Below are positions 26,046 through 34,671 of a stretch of DNA of 64,000 bases, one piece after another. The notes beneath the pieces are model-generated. The model was given only the letters and a program-made list of their open reading frames with translations. It was not told the origin of the DNA and did no database searches. The stretch spans positions 1 through 64,000 of the forward strand of contig DAOTXR010000031.1 of NCBI GenBank assembly GCA_034435375.1, written 5' to 3'. Position 1 is the first letter of the stretch. Every line of letters starts with the position of its first letter. The position numbers were made by a program, and so were the translations under genes. The DNA is from DAOTXR01 sp034435375 (GTDB lineage: Bacteria > Chloroflexota > Anaerolineae > Aggregatilineales > UBA3940).

Positions 26046-27020
26046 TCAGCGCGGCAGCGGGAACATCGTGCGGCCTTCCGTTTCGTCGAGGGCGGCCTGG
26101 CGCTGCTCGCACGCCGCATGGGCCTGGTCGATCAGCGTATTGAGCATGTTCTGGACCGCAGCGCAGGTTGGCTGGGGTTCCATTTCATCTAGCAGACCTG
26201 CCAGCGCGTGGGCGCAGCTCAGTGCAATAGCGCCGTGCTGTCGTTCGTGGGCCTGGACATGCTGCATAAAGCGGTACCACTCGTCATAGAGCAGGCGGTT
26301 GGGGTACCTGGCAGGCACCCATTGAGGATAGGTGTAAGTCACCTGAAGCTTCACGACCATGTGAGTCGCCCGGCACGCCAGAGCCGTTTCGTAAGGCTGC
26401 CACTCCACCGACAGGCGGTAAGCAGTCATGGCAATGGAGTGCTCACCAGTCTCATCCAGCTGCGGCCCCAGGGTGTACAGCGCCTGCTGGATATCGGCCA
26501 GCGTCGCGGCCTCGAAGGTGTAGTATGTAGTCTGCTCTGTCAAGCTGACCTGGGTATCGATCCCCAGCGGAGCTTGTTGATCTTGGGTGTCAGGCAGTGC
26601 GACCAGGATCGGCGAAGCGGCAGGCGAGCGCGTGGTGGGCAGCAGAGCCGCCATAATGGCTGCCCCGCCCACGATCACCCCTAGAGCCAGCGTGGCGAGT
26701 CCCAGCGCCAGGGGGATACTATTGCGCCTAACCTGGCGGGCAGGGCGGGCCGTGGCGCGGTTGTCTGGGACGTTGGTCTGCTGGATGCGTTGCTGTAGGG
26801 CCGGCAGCGACTGTCGCGCCCAGTCATCGGAGGGGTTCAGGTGGAGAATCCGGTAGACAGCGGCAAGCGCCTCCCGCGAGTCAGGGGACAGGTAGGCCAG
26901 CCACTTCCAGGCCATCACCTGGCGTGGGTCGTGCGCCACGACGGCACGCAGCAGCCGGAGGGCTTCACCGGTGCGGCCAGCGTTGGCAAGTTGGATGGCC
27001 CGCAGGATGTATTGTTGCAT
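26046..27020 (-). CDS. TPR-like membrane protein with DUF922-type zinc-protease motif
   Basis: This 324-residue protein has three parts. Residues 1-80 form TPR-like helical pairs (AIQLANAGRTGEALRLLRAVV, MAWKWLAYLSPDSREALAAVYRIL) on the cytoplasmic side. Residues about 101-127 form one membrane helix. The outer part (150-324) resembles DUF922, predicted secreted zinc proteases, with HExxH at 258-262 inside DEWYRFMQHVQAHERQHG and two nearby Cys (269, about 289). The ATG has AAGGA upstream. It is transcribed towards the tRNA-Ser pair and away from the secreted protein at 27.2 kb. Whether the site is an active peptidase is inference from the motif alone. Confidence 0.72.
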   Translation of the reverse strand: MQQYILRAIQLANAGRTGEALRLLRAVVAHDPRQVMAWKWLAYLSPDSREALAAVYRILHLNPSDDWARQSLPALQQRIQQTNVPDNRATARPARQVRRNSIPLALGLATLALGVIVGGAAIMAALLPTTRSPAASPILVALPDTQDQQAPLGIDTQVSLTEQTTYYTFEAATLADIQQALYTLGPQLDETGEHSIAMTAYRLSVEWQPYETALACRATHMVVKLQVTYTYPQWVPARYPNRLLYDEWYRFMQHVQAHERQHGAIALSCAHALAGLLDEMEPQPTCAAVQNMLNTLIDQAHAACEQRQAALDETEGRTMFPLPR

Positions 27021-27221
27021 GATGTCCTTCTGCGCGTCTTGGCGTGCAAGTCGCCCATGTAAGTTTGATCATCGCACAGATCCTGCGGCTAGGCTACTGT
27101 ACAGCAGTACTACCCCTCGACTTTTGACCCTACACGGGGCGCCGATCCTGTGTTATTATGGAGTTGCGCAGCGCCGGGGACAGGGCTGCGCGATCCGAAA
27201 CCAATGAGAAGGAGAGTCACC

Positions 27222-28034
27222 ATGCGACGTGGCATGATTCTCGCGCTGGCAGCAGTCGTGTTGGTGGTCGTAGTGTTGTCGGGTGTCGCACCTGCCTACG
27301 CCATGCAAGCCTGGATCGCCAAGGTCAAAAGCGATTGCACTGCTGTCCAGGCGGATGTGGTGCTGGTGTGGGATACCAACGACGAAAACGGCGCTGACAA
27401 GTTTCGGCTGGAGGTCTATGATGCCACAACCAGCCGGCTGGTCTATTCGCAGAACGAGCAGATCACACAGCAGCAAAGCCCGTGGTTCTGGCAGACCCAG
27501 CGTTTGCAGTTCACTGTCTCTAAGTCGCACTACCTGGTTGAGCTGTGGGATGTCAATGCCAAAGGCGATCGTGTGCGCCGCATGGACCAGGTCGAGCACG
27601 ATTGTGTGACCCACGCCTCATGGCGACCTGCTGGCGCGATCCAGCCCGATATTATCGACCCAACTCCTAACCCAGAATGTTTTGCCACCATCAACTTCTA
27701 TAGTTACAATGTGGCTCCTGAGGATGGACAGTTGATGTTTGTGTGGAGCTACGGCAACAGAGTCGCCGATGAGAACTACTTTGCCGCCACACAGCACATC
27801 TCGAAAGGGCAGCCGATCAACCCTGATGAAGTGTGGTTCAAATTCCCGTGCGGCGTGTACGTGAAGCTCTTTTACCAGGTAGACAGCACCAAGGCTATCT
27901 ATTTCCTGCCCTCCCAGTATTATCCGCAGGATGCCTACGGCACGCCTGCGACTCACGGGGAGAGCAAGCTGTGGTACTACACCTACTTCCCGCTTAACCC
28001 GCCGTTGCGCCCCACCCCCACGCCACAGCCATAA
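27222..28034 (+). CDS. Secreted protein of unknown function
   Basis: This 270-residue protein has a clear signal peptide (MRRGMILALAAVVLVVVV...PAYAMQA). The mature part has two related halves, each with strand-rich sequence and a Cys pair: VKSDCTAVQADVVLVWDTNDENGADKFRLEVYD in the first and ECFATINFYSYNVAPEDGQLMFVWSYG in the second. A short PTPTPQP tail ends it. Start chosen for AAGGAG seven bases upstream of the ATG. A perfect 34-bp palindrome follows it and may act as terminator. I do not recognise the family. Confidence 0.7.
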   Translation: MRRGMILALAAVVLVVVVLSGVAPAYAMQAWIAKVKSDCTAVQADVVLVWDTNDENGADKFRLEVYDATTSRLVYSQNEQITQQQSPWFWQTQRLQFTVSKSHYLVELWDVNAKGDRVRRMDQVEHDCVTHASWRPAGAIQPDIIDPTPNPECFATINFYSYNVAPEDGQLMFVWSYGNRVADENYFAATQHISKGQPINPDEVWFKFPCGVYVKLFYQVDSTKAIYFLPSQYYPQDAYGTPATHGESKLWYYTYFPLNPPLRPTPTPQP

Positions 28035-28060
28035 GCTTGGCCAGTCCACGAGGAGGAGGA

Positions 28061-28094
28061 TACCACGCCGGGAGATCGATCTCCCGGCGTGGTA
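28061..28094. terminator. Perfect 34-bp palindrome, probable terminator
   Basis: TACCACGCCGGGAGATC and its exact reverse complement meet at GATCGATC; as RNA this is a 15-bp stem with a four-base loop. It lies between two plus-strand genes. There is no U-tract, so a DNA-binding site is an alternative. Confidence 0.5.
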
Positions 28095-28122
28095 GTTCAT
28101 GGTAAGAGGCGGTGTTTCGATC

Positions 28123-28911
28123 ATGTCTGACGTGGCTGACTTTTCCGTTCCCCCTGGCCCTGAGTGGAATCGCTGGGTGCTCGGCGGCAGCGCTGTTGAA
28201 ACAACCGGGCAGACGTGGCGCTTCGTCAACGATCCGCGTGGCGAAGGCTATACCGACGCTCAGATCGACGATTATCAGCGCCTGCGCCGCCATGACTTTC
28301 GCTGGCGTGCGCCGCTCACGCTCAGCGTGCGGGCGCGTTTTTCCCACCCGGCGGGAGAGCTAGTTGGAACGGCAGGATTTGGTTTCTGGAACGATCCCTT
28401 CCTGATGACCGGCGCACGGCTCCCCGCCCTGCCGCGTGCGATCTGGTTCTTTTATGCCTCGCCTCACTCTGCTTTGAAGCTGGACCTCCACGTTCCCGGC
28501 CACGGCTGGAAAGCGGCTACCATCGACGCTATCCGGCTGCCGTTCTTCCTGCTTGCGCCGACTGCTCCGCTGGCTGTGCCTTTGATGAATGTCCGGCCTC
28601 TGTATCGGGTGTTGTGGCCGGTGGGGCAGTGGACTATAGGCGTCAGTGAGGCGCTCATCGATGTTGATATGACGGCCTGGCACACTTATAGGCTGGATTG
28701 GGGCGTGCACCGCGCCTGCTTCACCGTTGATGAGACAGTCGTGCTCGACTGTGGCACGCCGCCGCGCGGGCCACTCGGCTTTGTGGCGTGGATCGATAAT
28801 CAGGCGATGATGGCCACACCCTGGGGACAGTTCGGCTGGCGAGCGTTGCCCCTCCCGCAGCGGCAGTGGATGGAGATAGGCGGCCTGCATATCCAGCAAA
28901 GGGGCACTTAA
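28123..28911 (+). CDS. Concanavalin-A-like (GH16-like fold) protein, function unknown
   Basis: This 262-residue protein reads as a jelly-roll beta-sandwich: LTLSVRARFSHPAGELVGTAGFGFWNDPF, IWFFYASPHSALKLDLHVPG, DVDMTAWHTYRLDWGVHRACFTVDETVVLDCGTPPRGPLGFVAWIDNQ. The W..Y.LDW...R..F.VD order is typical of GH16/laminarinase-like lectin folds, but the GH16 catalytic ExDxxE motif is not visible. It may therefore bind sugars or lipids rather than cut. No signal peptide is seen. ATG at 28123 is preferred although its ribosome site is distant; an ATG eight codons upstream is possible. It stands alone downstream of the palindrome. Confidence 0.65.
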   Translation: MSDVADFSVPPGPEWNRWVLGGSAVETTGQTWRFVNDPRGEGYTDAQIDDYQRLRRHDFRWRAPLTLSVRARFSHPAGELVGTAGFGFWNDPFLMTGARLPALPRAIWFFYASPHSALKLDLHVPGHGWKAATIDAIRLPFFLLAPTAPLAVPLMNVRPLYRVLWPVGQWTIGVSEALIDVDMTAWHTYRLDWGVHRACFTVDETVVLDCGTPPRGPLGFVAWIDNQAMMATPWGQFGWRALPLPQRQWMEIGGLHIQQRGT

Positions 28912-28922
28912 CTTTGTGCCCC
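28901..28922. terminator. Bidirectional hairpin between convergent genes
   Basis: GGGGCAC pairs with GTGCCCC around an 8-base loop. The first arm overlaps the last codons of the plus-strand gene; the minus-strand lipoprotein gene ends 58 bases away. Confidence 0.5.
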
Positions 28923-28979
28923 CTGATTGTCCCATGCCTTCCTGCTAACCGCCTGTCGTTTGGCCTAGGATGTTTTCGC

Positions 28980-29924
28980 TTAGTCCGTAATCGTGTAGGA
29001 CGGGTTTACCGAGGGATCAATGCCGTACTCTTCCAGTTCCTGGTTATCGCACGTCACGACCTTCAGGTCATAAGTCCCCGGTGGAATGCCCTCGATGGTG
29101 AACTGCTGGCCCGGTGGAATCGTGGTGTTCTCACCAAGTTGATCGGGTCCCCAGTCAGTCGCCTCGCTCGACGAGAAATACACGTAGCAGATCTCGATGC
29201 TGCTGTTGTTGATGATGGTGAATTCATTGGTATCTTCCGAGATCGTCCAGGTGAAATCCCCGCCGCTCAGCTGCACCTCGAATTCCTGGGCTAGGACGTT
29301 ATTCTCACAGTCCTCAGCCTTGATGTCGTACACCCCTACGGGGATGTTGGTGATCGTGAAACTTGCTCCTGGCGCAATGACGTTGCTTTCCCCCAGCTGA
29401 TCAGACCCCCACTCACTTTCGGTGCTCGGCGAGATGAACACATAACAAACTGCCGTGTTAGCCATCTGGTTGACGATTTGCAGGTTGGTGCCAGTGCCGC
29501 CTGTTGCAGAACCGCTCACCGTCCAGGTAAAGAGGCCCCCCTGCAACTGGACGCTGTACTGCTCGGCAACCATGACGTTGTTGCAGTCCTCGGCGCGCAT
29601 GTCATAGGTTCCCGGTTGGAGGCCGCTGATCGTAGCCGACTGCCCAGCCCCAATGATCTCCGAGTCGCCCAGCCGATCCTCGCCCCAACTATCTTCAGTG
29701 GAGAGCGAGATGTATACGTAGCAGATGTCGCCGCTAGTCTGATTCACAATCTGCACATCGGCGAGTTGCGGCAAGGGGGGATTGGTGGGCGGCGGTGGTA
29801 GGGCAGTTGAGGTGGGAGCGGGAGGGGGAGTCCCTCCACCAATGCATGCGAGCGCTGCGAGTGCCAATGCACCCAGCGCCGCCAGGATCAGCCATTTGCT
29901 ATATGTCGAACTATGCGAACTCAT
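28980..29924 (-). CDS. Lipoprotein with three tandem Cys-containing repeats
   Basis: This 314-residue protein has a lipobox (LAALAC, Cys27) and a short Pro/Thr stalk. Three repeats of about 80-90 residues follow. Each begins with IVNQ or INNS, has a CYVYIS/CYVFIS/CYVYFS core, then W(G)xDxLG(E/D), a turn G(Q/A)S or GQQFTI, PxGxYDxxxxxC and a closing strand (FTWTV/FTWTI). Each repeat has two conserved Cys (CYV and the C after YD), suggesting one disulphide per module. The ATG is preceded by GGAGGAG. The repeat family is not one I can name. It is anchored on the outer face of the membrane and stands alone. Confidence 0.75.
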   Translation of the reverse strand: MSSHSSTYSKWLILAALGALALAALACIGGGTPPPAPTSTALPPPPTNPPLPQLADVQIVNQTSGDICYVYISLSTEDSWGEDRLGDSEIIGAGQSATISGLQPGTYDMRAEDCNNVMVAEQYSVQLQGGLFTWTVSGSATGGTGTNLQIVNQMANTAVCYVFISPSTESEWGSDQLGESNVIAPGASFTITNIPVGVYDIKAEDCENNVLAQEFEVQLSGGDFTWTISEDTNEFTIINNSSIEICYVYFSSSEATDWGPDQLGENTTIPPGQQFTIEGIPPGTYDLKVVTCDNQELEEYGIDPSVNPSYTITD

Positions 29925-30073
29925 ATCTGTACTCCTCCGTATATTCCAAGCAAAAAGGTCGAACAAGACGTTGCAGCCGAGCTCAGCACCCGGATGGTAG
30001 CGCAATTATAATGGTTGCGATGAATCGTGCAATTGGCAGAAGAACCGCTGCGTCTTATTTACGACCCACTGCA

Positions 30074-30982
30074 CTATCGTCGGGCGGAGGTCGCCTGGGT
30101 TGGCAACACCAGCCCGGCCAGCACCACCAGGGCCGCCCACACGCCGGTCGCTGCAGCTAGGTGCAGGATGCGCCAGGCCATTGGCAGTTTCAGGATGACT
30201 TGGGCCGCTCCGATGCCCACCTGCACGCCGAACAGCACCCCCAACACTGCCGCCCATATGACTGCGCTCCGTAGCCGCTGTGCAGTGTGCAATGTTGCAG
30301 CGAGTATGGCCACGATCAGAGCCGACACAGCAACGACCGTGTAACGGTGGATCAGGTGGATCACGATCAGGGAGCTGCTCGCCGGGGATGGCAGCAGTGC
30401 GCCGTGGCACAATGGCCAATCGGGGCAGGCGAGCTGCGCGTGGCTGCCCACGACCAGCGCGCCTGTCAGAAGCAAGATGAACATCGCCCCCAAGGCGAGG
30501 CCAATCAGCCTCTGGTAACGGCCAGACAATGCAAGTCCATGGGCAGGGCGATGGGCGCCTGCGGCGGTCAGTGTCACGCCGGCCAGGATCAGCATTCCCA
30601 TGCCGAGGTGAAAGGCCACAGCCAGAGGTTCGAGTTCGGTGGCGACCACCAGCGCTCCCAGGGGCACCTGGACCCCCAGCAGAGCCACTGCCGCGCTGAT
30701 GGGTGCGACGATGTGAAACGTGCGCCGATGGCAGCGCCAGGCCGCCACCAGGGTGGCGATCAACAACCCGCTGCCCACAGCTGCGACGCTGCGGTGTGTA
30801 AATTCGATCAGTGCAGCAGTCTCTGGTAGGGGAAACAGCCTGCCGTGGCACAGCGGCCAGTCGGGGCAACCCAGCCCGGAGCCAGTCACACGTACTGCGC
30901 CGCCGATGATGATCAACAGGTAGGTTACCACGGCAGCGGCGGCGGCTAGGCGTCGGAAGAAACGGCGGCATGAATCAAGCAT
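30074..30982 (-). CDS. ctaA: Haem A synthase (COX15/CtaA family)
   Basis: This 302-residue membrane protein oxidises the C8 methyl of haem O to a formyl group to make haem A for aa3-type cytochrome oxidase. It has eight predicted helices in two homologous halves. Each half carries the motif CPDWPLCHG (after GSGLG in the first half and SHAQLA in the second), as in the Bacillus-type enzymes with a loop Cys pair, plus conserved His in EFTHRSVA and HLIHRYT. The start at 30982 is chosen since the membrane helix begins soon after; an ATG 15 codons upstream is possible. No ctaB, cox or other respiratory gene is adjacent. It indicates an aerobic lifestyle. Confidence 0.92.
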   Translation of the reverse strand: MLDSCRRFFRRLAAAAAVVTYLLIIIGGAVRVTGSGLGCPDWPLCHGRLFPLPETAALIEFTHRSVAAVGSGLLIATLVAAWRCHRRTFHIVAPISAAVALLGVQVPLGALVVATELEPLAVAFHLGMGMLILAGVTLTAAGAHRPAHGLALSGRYQRLIGLALGAMFILLLTGALVVGSHAQLACPDWPLCHGALLPSPASSSLIVIHLIHRYTVVAVSALIVAILAATLHTAQRLRSAVIWAAVLGVLFGVQVGIGAAQVILKLPMAWRILHLAAATGVWAALVVLAGLVLPTQATSARR

Positions 30983-31264
30983 GGGCTTTCTCGCTTTGAG
31001 GTAATGCGCCTCATAAGCTGGGATCATATCGCGTTTTGCGCCTTGCTTCACGCGGAGTGGTCCGCATTGCCCTAATTGATCCAGCCTGAGTCTGGGTGGG
31101 GATTGTGAGGTTTTGTATCGACTGGCGCGAATCGGCCCTGTGTGTGTAATCTGGGGGCAGATCGATTGGAGGGAACTTTGCGGGGCTGGAGATCGTCTTT
31201 GATGCAAATCACAGATTCGGAACTCTGAGGCGAAGAAGAGAAACGCAAGGAAGGAAAGATCACC

Positions 31265-32731
31265 ATGACTGGCAAATGGACTCGCTATGCATTGTTGGGC
31301 ATGATGCTCGCTGCCCTGGCGTTAAGCGTCAGCGGGTGCGCGGCTTTGGGGGGCGCGACAACCGAACCTGAGGCGGTTACGGAGGAGGGTGGCCTTGCGG
31401 AGGAACCTCTCGGTGAGGAGAAGGTAGAGGACGAGGTTGGCTATACTTCCAGCCCGGCGGCTGGAGCGACCAGCGCCCCTGCGGCTGAGGCCCCGGCGGA
31501 GAGCGGCACTCCTTCTGTTGCTAGTGGATATGGCGGCGGTCCTGACGACGCCTCCAGCGATCGGGGGGGCGGTGAGAGCGGAGGAGCGGGAGCGCCCCTG
31601 GTGCAGCCCACGGCGGTTGCGGCCAATCCGGTCATCGTGCCCCCTGACCAGCAGTACACAGCGCCACTCCAGGCTGGCGAGATCGATGACAATGAGAACT
31701 TTGAAGCCTACCTCCAGTACCGGCTTGACTTCTTCAAGTTCGTGAGCTATGAGGTCCACGACGTGGATATCAGCGAGCGGCACCTCGTCCGCGTGACGAC
31801 ATCCAACGGACTGCCTGTGCTCGGCGCGACCGTGCTGATCTATGAGGGTCAGAACCTGGTCACTGCCCTGCGCACGACGGCCACCGGCCAAGCTTACTTC
31901 TTCCCGCTGGCTTTCCCGCTCTACGCTGGGGCGCAGTCCTACACCGTAACAGTTCAGAAGGGCCAGGCTTCCCAGTCGTTCACACTGACCCGTGAGAACC
32001 GAGATGCTGTGTGGCCGGTGACGCTCGATGTGCCGCCTACCCAGCCTCCGGTCAACCTGGATGTGCTGTTCCTGCTCGACGCGACCGGCAGTATGGGTGA
32101 CGAGATCGACCAACTCAAGAATAACATCCTGAGCATCTCGGCTCAGATCGAGGCTTTGCCCAGCAATCCCAACGTGCGCTTCGGACTGGTTCACTATAAG
32201 GACCGGGGGGACGAGTATGTGGTGCGCACAGTGCCTTTCACTGATAATGTGCAGCAGTTCCAGAACGACCTGATGAACGTCTACGCTGCGGGCGGCGGCG
32301 ATGACCCCGAGTCGCTGAACGAGGCGCTGCACAACGCTGTGGTCGGTATGGATTGGCGGGTTGAAGACACCGTGAGCCTGATCTTCCTGGTGGCCGACGC
32401 ACCGCCTCACCTTGACTATCCACAGGACTTTGATTACGCCCAGGACATGGTCAGCGCTGCGCAGCTTGGCATCAAGATCTTCCCGATTGCCTCGCGTCTG
32501 GACGGCGCTGACTACTACCAGCAACAGGCCGAGTACATCTTCCGGCAGTTGGCCCAATACACCGGCGGGCACTTCATCTTCTTGACCTATCAAGATACGC
32601 CGACCAGCTCAGGGGAACCGGGCACCGAGGCCCACGTGCAAGAAGACTCATACAGCGTGGAAGACCTCGATGCACTGGTGGTGCGGCTGGTGCAGGATGA
32701 ACTGGCCGCTCTCTCAGGCGAGCAGCGCTGA
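31265..32731 (+). CDS. VWA-domain lipoprotein
   Basis: This 488-residue protein has a lipobox (LSVSGC, Cys25), then an acidic, Gly/Ser/Ala-rich linker (30-125). A middle beta-sandwich follows (about 155-250, with VRVTTSNGLPVLGATVLIYEGQNLV, like a carboxypeptidase-regulatory or Ig-like fold). The von Willebrand A domain comes next, opening NLDVLFLLDATGSMGDEID. The MIDAS residues Asp-x-Thr-x-Ser are present (a DxSxS variant), with further Asp/Thr in VADAPPH. It likely binds a protein partner through a divalent metal on the cell surface. AGGAAAG precedes the ATG. It is flanked by hairpins and has no obvious operon partner. Confidence 0.85.
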   Translation: MTGKWTRYALLGMMLAALALSVSGCAALGGATTEPEAVTEEGGLAEEPLGEEKVEDEVGYTSSPAAGATSAPAAEAPAESGTPSVASGYGGGPDDASSDRGGGESGGAGAPLVQPTAVAANPVIVPPDQQYTAPLQAGEIDDNENFEAYLQYRLDFFKFVSYEVHDVDISERHLVRVTTSNGLPVLGATVLIYEGQNLVTALRTTATGQAYFFPLAFPLYAGAQSYTVTVQKGQASQSFTLTRENRDAVWPVTLDVPPTQPPVNLDVLFLLDATGSMGDEIDQLKNNILSISAQIEALPSNPNVRFGLVHYKDRGDEYVVRTVPFTDNVQQFQNDLMNVYAAGGGDDPESLNEALHNAVVGMDWRVEDTVSLIFLVADAPPHLDYPQDFDYAQDMVSAAQLGIKIFPIASRLDGADYYQQQAEYIFRQLAQYTGGHFIFLTYQDTPTSSGEPGTEAHVQEDSYSVEDLDALVVRLVQDELAALSGEQR

Positions 32732-32741
32732 CAGCACACTA

Positions 32742-32772
32742 GGAGCGGTCAGGGGCAGACTCTGGCCGCTCC
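32742..32772 (+). terminator. Terminator of the VWA lipoprotein gene
   Basis: GGAGCGGTCA pairs with TGGCCGCTCC (one wobble) across an 11-base loop, followed by CACTTTCT. It lies ten bases past the stop codon. Confidence 0.55.
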
Positions 32773-32800
32773 CACTTTCTGGTTCCCGATGGGGCTGGGC

Positions 32801-32836
32801 GTGAAACAACGCTCCCGGCGGTCGAGCCGGGAGCGT
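32801..32836 (-). terminator. Terminator of the CpaF-like gene
   Basis: An 11-bp perfect stem (ACGCTCCCGGC/GCCGGGAGCGT) with a 6-base loop, followed on the minus strand by TGTTTC. It lies 23 bases past the stop of the ATPase gene. Confidence 0.7.
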
Positions 32837-32858
32837 GTCGATTCGGCGATGAGATGGA

Positions 32859-34478
32859 TTAGGGAGCAGAAGATGGCTCCGGTGGCCCCGACAACTTTTC
32901 AGCAGGGGCGGGCGGCGTGCTGGTTGGCTTTGGCTCCGCAGTGCGGAACTCCTTCATAGGCCGCTTGGCCGTCTGGATCGTGCCGGCCACGCCGAAGATC
33001 GACATGGAGAGGTGGATGCCTGCTGACTGGATGCGGTCCAGGCAGCGTGGCGCTAGGCCGACAGGTTTGATGACTCCCAATGTAGTTCCCTGCGGGCCGG
33101 TGGCCCCACTCTGTTCGTACTCAAATATGGTGGACAGCATGATGGCGTCGTTCTCCATGCCTTCCACTTCGGCCACCTGGACGATCTTACGCGAGCCGTC
33201 GCGGAAGCGTTTCATCTGCACGATCAGGTCGATGGCCGAGGCTACTTGCTCGCGGATAGCCGCCACCGGCAGCTTGAGGCCACCCATCAAGCACATCGTC
33301 TCAAGGCGGGACAGGGCATCTGAGGGTGTATTAGCATGGATGGTGCCCATCGATCCATCGCGGCCTGAGTTCATGGCCTGTAGCACGTCGATGGCCTCAC
33401 TACCGCGCACCTCGCCCACGATGATGCGGTCAGGGCGCATACGCAGCGAGTTGGCGACCAGCTCGCGGATCGTGATCTCCCCTTCGCCCTCGATATTCAT
33501 GGGGCGTGTCTCCAACCGGATGACGTGCGTCTGCTGGAGCTGAAGCTCGGCGGCATTCTCAATCGTCACAATGCGTTCCTTGTCGGGGATGAAGCCCGAC
33601 ATCACGTTGAGCAGTGTCGTTTTGCCGCAACCGCTGCCGCCGGAGATCAGGATGTTGAGTTGAGCTTTGACGGCAGCCTGGAGAAACTCGAACACTTCGG
33701 GGCTGGCCGTGTTGTTGGCAATCAGGTCAGCCGCACTCAGGGGCGTAGACGAGAACTTACGGATCGTCAGGCACGGCCCTTCCAGCGACACGGGAGGGAT
33801 CACAACATTCACGCGGGAGCCATCGGGCAGGCGGGCATCGACCATGGGCGAGGTTTCGTCCACGCGACGGCCCAGTGGGGAGAGGATGCGCTCGATGATG
33901 TGCAGCAAGTGCTCGTCGTCCTCAAAAGCGACGCTGGTCTTGTAGATATGTCCTTTGCGCTCGACGTAGACCTTCTTGGGACCGATGACCATGATGTCCG
34001 TGGTAGCATCATCGGCCAAGATCGGTTCGAGCGGACCAAAGCCCATGATGTCGGCCACCACGGCGTCGAAGATGGCCTTGCGTTCGGCGCGGTTGAGGAC
34101 AATGCCCTCCTCTGCCACAATCTGATCGAAGAGGTCTCTGACTCGCTTGAACATCTCCTCTTCGGTGTCTTGGATTGGCTTGTCCTCCTTCTTTATCTTG
34201 CCGAGCTGGGTCTTGGGCTGTGGCTTCTTCTCCTCCGGCTTCTCCTGGTCTTTGGCTTTGTCTTTGCCCTTCCTGGCAAGCGGCTTCAGCTCGGCCAGCA
34301 TGCGCCGCTGAATGCGCTGCTTGAGGTCACGGACACGTTCGTCGCTGCGCAGTATATGGGTGCCAGGGAGGGTGTCTTGGGCAGCCTGCTGCGTGATAGG
34401 TCTGGCAGGACCCGGTTTGGCCGGCTGACCCTCAGTCTCTGGCTTGTTCTGCTGCATGCGTCCCAGCAAACCGGTCAT
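32859..34478 (-). CDS. CpaF/TadA-type secretion ATPase, orphan
   Basis: This 539-residue ATPase belongs to the type II/IV secretion family. A charged Lys/Glu/Pro-rich N-terminal linker (about 60-105) precedes the N1 domain (RDLFDQIVAEEGIVLNRAER, GPLEPILADDATTDIMV) and the RecA-like core. The core has Walker A GGSGCGKTT (about 280-288), Asp-box/Walker B (RPDRIIVGEVRG) and His box (GTIHANTPSDAL). Such ATPases drive Tad pilus assembly or related secretion, but no TadB, TadC, RcpA or pilin gene is nearby. The N-terminal extension is unusual. ATG at 34478 has AGGAG eight bases upstream. The nearest same-strand gene is the PD40 protein, separated by a terminator. Confidence 0.9.
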   Translation of the reverse strand: MTGLLGRMQQNKPETEGQPAKPGPARPITQQAAQDTLPGTHILRSDERVRDLKQRIQRRMLAELKPLARKGKDKAKDQEKPEEKKPQPKTQLGKIKKEDKPIQDTEEEMFKRVRDLFDQIVAEEGIVLNRAERKAIFDAVVADIMGFGPLEPILADDATTDIMVIGPKKVYVERKGHIYKTSVAFEDDEHLLHIIERILSPLGRRVDETSPMVDARLPDGSRVNVVIPPVSLEGPCLTIRKFSSTPLSAADLIANNTASPEVFEFLQAAVKAQLNILISGGSGCGKTTLLNVMSGFIPDKERIVTIENAAELQLQQTHVIRLETRPMNIEGEGEITIRELVANSLRMRPDRIIVGEVRGSEAIDVLQAMNSGRDGSMGTIHANTPSDALSRLETMCLMGGLKLPVAAIREQVASAIDLIVQMKRFRDGSRKIVQVAEVEGMENDAIMLSTIFEYEQSGATGPQGTTLGVIKPVGLAPRCLDRIQSAGIHLSMSIFGVAGTIQTAKRPMKEFRTAEPKPTSTPPAPAEKLSGPPEPSSAP

Positions 34479-34602
34479 GGAGTTTGCTCCTGCCCGCACA
34501 CGGCGAACTGATGACACGCTTCTACGCTTGTGGCGCTATGCACATTGTACGATGGGCAGGTGCAAATCGCAAGGAGCGAGACAGTACTATCCTGCTGAGC
34601 AA

Positions 34603-34640
34603 GAGGCAGCCCGATCCGCCCCAGCCGATCGGGCTGCCTC
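34603..34640 (-). terminator. Terminator of the PD40 gene
   Basis: A 14-bp perfect stem (GAGGCAGCCCGATC/GATCGGGCTGCCTC) with a 10-base loop, then TTGCT on the minus strand. Confidence 0.7.
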
Positions 34641-34671
34641 GTCCGGAGGACACAAGGGCTAGAGCCTGGGG

